A stretch of DNA of 64,000 bases from Rhytidiadelphus loreus. Taxonomy: Eukaryota; Streptophyta; Bryopsida; Hypnales; Hylocomiaceae. The notes below the pieces were generated by a model. The model did not search any database. It was given only the letters and a program-made list of their open reading frames with translations, and was not told the DNA's origin. Within the stretch, counting starts at the first letter, position 1. Every line of letters begins with the position of its first letter. This document shows, piece by piece, positions 59,953-64,000 of the stretch. The stretch is taken from assembly GCA_947034895.1 (NCBI GenBank), contig OX344761.1, positions 35,786,863-35,850,862 on the forward strand. Direction: 5' to 3'. Position numbers and translations under genes: made by a program.

Positions 59953-61838
59953 GGGTGGGTATATACACGGCCTGGGGCCGGATGGAAGGCCGGCCCGATT
60001 TGCCTCCAATCCGGCCCACAATCCGGCCCCAAATCACCACTCCAGCCCCAGACAATGTAAAGGGGTTGAGGCCGAATTTTGGGGTTGGATTTCAATTCAT
60101 CACTCCGGCCCCAAGCAATGTAAAGCCCTTGGGGCCCGATTCTAAGGCCGAATTCTTGATTACTACACTCTTGAATTTTTGAAATGCTCAATTAAAAAAA
60201 TCTAAGACATGCATCTTTTCCTTTCTCTTATTATTTTTTATACTTTAGAAAAAAAAAGTTTTCCTTTTCTATTTATTCTATTTCAAATATAGGAAAAAAA
60301 AATTTAGAATTCTTTAGACTTTTCCTTTTTATTCCTACTTTACCTATTTCAAAATGGAAGAGAGAGTTTTTTTATTTTTTTTAACCTTTTCCACTCTCTT
60401 CCTATTTTTCTATTTGGAATTAGGAAGTTCTTTGACTTCTTTTGAACCTTTTTTTTCTGACACTAAAAATAGAGTTGACATTGAAAAAAGATTTGTAGCC
60501 CCATAATAGTTTTCATTTATTAAACATACAGTTCAAGAAACATATAATTTTTTTTAATCTCTTTTTCAAATCTATATTCTTAGTTTATTTTAAAGAAAAG
60601 CATGAAATTTTTTATTATGAAAACTTGAATGAATTCAATGATAAATGTAAATCAAGTTTTACCATACATGTTATTTCTAGTAGCATAATTTTTCCTTACC
60701 ATATTCTTTTTTCAAGTATTTCTCATCAAAATTGATAAAAACACACATTATCTTGTAGATGTCAAAGTTTTGGGCATAACTTCAACAATGACTTTCATTT
60801 ACAGATTTGTGTCCGTATAAAAAATTTACTTATTAAGCATGTAATTTATCAAAATTAGTATCTATAACATAGTATGTAATTTGTGTCTACACCAAAAAAA
60901 TTAATTATTAATACCTCATGCTAAAACAATTGCAAAGACATTATTGTTACAATTGCAATGGCTAATAATAATAAAATTCATTATTAACAATAAAATTCAT
61001 TATTAACAATAAAATTCATTATTAACAATAAAATTCATTATTAACAATAAAATTCATTATTAACAATAAAATTCATTATTAACAATAAAATTCATTATTA
61101 ACAATAAAATTCATTATTAACAATAAAATTCATTATTAACAATAAAATTCATTATTAACAATAAAATTCATTATTAACAATAAAATTCATTATTAACAAT
61201 AAAATCCATTCTTAACAATAAAATCCATTATTAACAATAAAATTCAGTATTAACAATAAAATTCATTATTAACAATAAAATTCAGTATTAACAATAAAAT
61301 TCAGTATTAACAATAAAATTCATTATTAACAATAAAATTCATTATTAACAATAAAATTCATTATTAACAATAAAATTCAGCATTAACAATAAAATTCAGT
61401 ATTAACAATAAAATTCAGTATTAACAATAAAATTCAGTATTAACAACTTGTAACACAGCATCTGTATCACAACATGACTCAACCAAATGGGATTGAGCTC
61501 ACAGTTAATAAAAAATGTAATAAAAAAGAAAAGAAAAGCCCTTTCATGGTAGACGGTGGAGATTTGTCCGATCCAACGGAGGAGACGAATGTGACACCAA
61601 TCCGGCCCTAGATGGGAAATCGGGCCACCAAAAACCTTGGCCCGATTGCTCCCTTGGGGCCGGATGGTTTGGCGCCAAAACCATGCCACCTAAGGCGACA
61701 CGTAGGATGAGTGGTGGTTCCATCCGGCCCCAAGTATAAAGCCCTTGGGCCGGATTTGGAGAAATTGAGCAATCCCATTGGTTCAAACTTGGAGAGTTCC
61801 GGACGGCCTTCAATCCGGCCCCAAGTGTATACCGGCCC
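59953..61838. mobile_element. PIF/Harbinger-type non-autonomous element
   Basis: 1886 bp flanked by TTA (59950-59952 and 61839-61841). Left end GGGTGGGTATATACACGGCC then GGGGCCGGATGGAAGGCC; right end, read inward, GGGCCGGTATACAC then TTGGGGCCGGATTGAAGGCC. A TTA duplication and G-rich ends are typical of PIF/Harbinger (Tourist) elements. GC-rich subterminal blocks repeat GGCCCCAAG/GGGGCCGGAT units in both orientations. The AT-rich middle contains the 19-bp array. No transposase frame is present. Confidence 0.75.
60965..61446. repeat. 19-bp minisatellite, about 25 copies
   Basis: Head-to-tail units of AATAAAATTCATTATTAAC, nearly uniform for the first dozen, then with variants CAGT, CCATT and CAGC that occur in clusters. 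Being inside a transposon, it would move with it. It lacks unique spacers, so it is not a CRISPR array. Confidence 0.95.
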
Positions 61839-62349
61839 TTAGTATCCGAACAAATCTTACCGAACAGGCATGTGAAATGCAATCCTAATGAGGATCTTGA
61901 TGGACCTAAAATAGAAACACAGAGTGGTGATGAATGCTGCCCGACTGAAAGCCCAATGGGCAGACACTGTCCAATCAAAATTCATCAGCACAATCTCGTG
62001 AGAAAACTGAATCAATAACGTAGGTGTATCCAAAAGTCAATCTACCCCAGTTCACAGTGCAGTTTTTTTCATTATTTTGGAGCAAGCGATCTCTGGCAGT
62101 GGAATGGTGCAGCTATTACATTCATTGACATGGATGAAACGTTGAAAACATGGATGAAAACACATATATTCATCCAAAGCGTGCGTAAAAATTCATCTTT
62201 AGTAGAGCAATATTGTCCCTGGATTTTGCAGCAACTCTATCCATTGAAAATAGGAAAATCTATTGTCAAATATATCCTAAAAAAAACTTGTATAGCTTTT
62301 GAGCAATAAATTATCCCCCCAAAAGCATTGGTTCAATCATTCTTTACTA
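61839..62349. other. Short normal-GC stretch
   Basis: No gene seen. Phrases such as TCCAAAAGTCAA and repeated CATGGATGAAA (near 62130 and 62150) are the only local structure. Confidence 0.35.
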
Positions 62350-62576
62350 TTAACCCTTAAAGAACGAAGGGGTGACCTTGGAAATCATCCCTTTCTATTA
62401 TCGTGTGAATCATGGGCTTTAGAAATAGCAAAAGCACTCATTGGAAGTCAAAGTAATGTAGAAGACTTCCCCTTTTCACAATAAAATTTCAAGGATATAT
62501 AGTTGCACTTCTATCCTACTACAAGGATTCCCTATCATCCATTGAACGCCAAACGTCTTCCTCGATGTTTAAGGGT
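62350..62576. mobile_element. Short TTAA-family element
   Basis: TTAACCCTTAAAGAACGAAGG at the left; the right end reads CTTCCTCGATGTTTAAGGGTAA. 227 bp with a mutated right TTAA. A further left-type end (TAACTCCTAAAGGAAC) begins at once at 62581, suggesting nested or adjacent insertions. Confidence 0.45.
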
Positions 62577-63647
62577 AAAATAACTCCTAAAGGAACTCAA
62601 ATACATTTGGCACCTAAATGCATAATGTACAAGGTGTGTTTTGGGATACAAAGTTTAATTTCGGATGGGAAGGAATTCAAAATAGTTTGAGTCATTTTTG
62701 TAAAGTCAAAAAAGTGTGGGTGTTTCTACCAAGTAGAACTCAAAAACTTTGAAACAATGAAATGGAGCTTCCTACCAAAATCACTGCTTACAAAAGAATT
62801 ATTCCATTTCTACTAGTTTTAAAAGTATAATAATTTTTGGATAATGCCTCTCATTGTTAAAAAACAAATCATGAGTCCTAAACACTAGGGACAACCGCAC
62901 TTCATGAATTCACAAAAGAAGTCAAACCATTACAAACTTTCTTTAGATACAATTTTATATCCAAAAATACACCTTCTATACCTAGGGATCAAATGGCATT
63001 TTTTGGCAATATAGAAAATTTTGGCAACTCAGTATGAACCTAATTTTCTTTTTTTGAAATTTTCACACAACAGTGCGTGGTTGAGGAGTAGCTCAAAGGT
63101 GCAACAATTTTTACTATTTTTGACTACATGGTTAAAAAATAATTGTATGATATGTAATTTTTGTTGCTCATTGAGCAACCCATGTAGCAAAAAATAACAC
63201 TTTTTCAAGAAATAAAAATTTGAACTTGGTTTCTTAGATTTATATATATGTGGAAAGCTTTGAATCATTTCATTTTGATTTAACAAAATGAAAGTTATGT
63301 AGTTATGAAATGTAAATTTTTAATTACAACATTAAAGCCATTGGGATTGGCATTTTTCAATTCCATTAATAAATTCTTGACATTTTAGTAGTTTGAATCA
63401 TTTTCTACTTCTTCCTACTCACTATTTTTTCAAGCATGAATATGATTTTATTTTATTTTTAATTTATATGTATTTCCAACTTATTTCTTCTATATATTAT
63501 GGAAAGTTGTAAGTTGTAGGATCTACACTTTTTTGGATAAAATGTTTGAAAGATGAAATCTAATCATTTCGGAAGAATTGAAAATACTTATTTTTGAAAT
63601 CCAAGTGCCATGATCTTGCAATTGGGAAGGTTTCATATTCTGAAATT
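62577..63647. other. TTAA-family debris
   Basis: 63000-63640 is alignable by eye with 5800-6560 and 8750-9300 (for example GGAGTAGCTCAAAGG, GTATGATATGTAATTTTTG, GGAAAGCTTTGAATCATTTC). No gene. Confidence 0.45.
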
Positions 63648-64000
63648 TTAATTCCTAAAGGCCCAAAGTTCTACCAAAAAACACTTAAAACTGCCATTTC
63701 TATAGCAAAAAGTAAAAAAAATTGAAAATTGATTCTTTTCCAAATCTAACCGTAGGATCTTGCACCTAACTAGTATGAGAATGTGTGGAAAAAATTCAGA
63801 ATTTTTAACCGCATAGATTGTAAGATATCTATATTTAAAGTAGAAAAAGCAAGTTTTTCAGCACATTGCGGGACTAGATTTTTTGATTTTGAACATTTTT
63901 AACTTAAATTTTTTGCAGTACAAATTTTTGAGCTTTAAATTTTTATAGAGAAGAATTGAGTTGAGAGTCTAGGAAGAAAACATCAAAAAAAACTTAATTT
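63648..64000. mobile_element. TTAA-family copy running off the window
   Basis: TTAATTCCTAAAGGCCCAAAG near 63649 starts text that follows copy A (3965) closely: AACACTTAAAACTGCCATTT, CTAACCGTAGGATCTTGCAC, TTTTTCAGCACATTGCGGGA. The right end lies outside the window. Confidence 0.6.

Noticed and set aside
60965..61446. CRISPR-like array
   Set aside because: Units are contiguous 19-mers with no spacers, in a plant chromosome, inside a transposon.

Overview
This is nuclear DNA of a land plant, most likely a non-seed plant (moss, liverwort, lycophyte or fern). The one clear gene encodes a two-trihelix GT-2/GTL1-type transcription factor, a plant-only family. Long AT-rich stretches full of degenerate DNA transposons surround it. 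One relic looks like a Replitron, a group I recall as abundant in non-seed plants. The species cannot be fixed from the sequence.

Layout. 1-9.6 kb: an AT-rich repeat field holding a ~60-67 bp minisatellite with a GTTAAC core, a MITE inserted in it, a decayed unknown gene with phase-consistent introns (1.78-2.76 kb), and several elements bounded by TTAA-CCCCTAAA ends. 9.6-15.7 kb: a GC-richer island with the trihelix gene (coding exons 11837-12663 and 12940-14425, 770 aa) behind a 5' leader with at least five short upstream ORFs. 15.7-23.2 kb: mostly normal-GC DNA with no gene I recognise, one 173-codon ATG ORF (19.6 kb) and minus-strand fragments (22.5-23.0 kb). 23.2-28.7 kb: MITEs, a perfect 45-bp-arm hairpin, minisatellite-like tracts and possible LTR-retroelement debris. 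28.7-30.7 kb: a Replitron-like Rep pseudogene split by another DNA element. 30.7-46.7 kb: AT-rich repeats, a Stowaway-like MITE, further MITEs and a 5-kb stretch poor in G on the + strand. 46.74-48.37 kb: a complete but dead Tc1-type (DD34E) element with both inverted repeats and a TA target duplication. 48.4-59.9 kb: more MITEs, short tandem duplications and a partly GC-normal stretch at 51-53.3 kb. 59.95-61.84 kb: a PIF/Harbinger-type non-autonomous element with TTA duplications that contains a 25-copy 19-bp minisatellite. 61.8-64 kb: more TTAA-family debris.

The only gene likely to work is the trihelix factor. Everything else with coding character is broken. The interest lies in the mix of transposon types: Replitron, Tc1 DD34E, TTAA-bounded (piggyBac-like ends), PIF/Harbinger, Stowaway and a MITE family with a conserved internal foldback. 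Domain and family assignments come from reading motifs by eye and recalled family knowledge. No searches were run.
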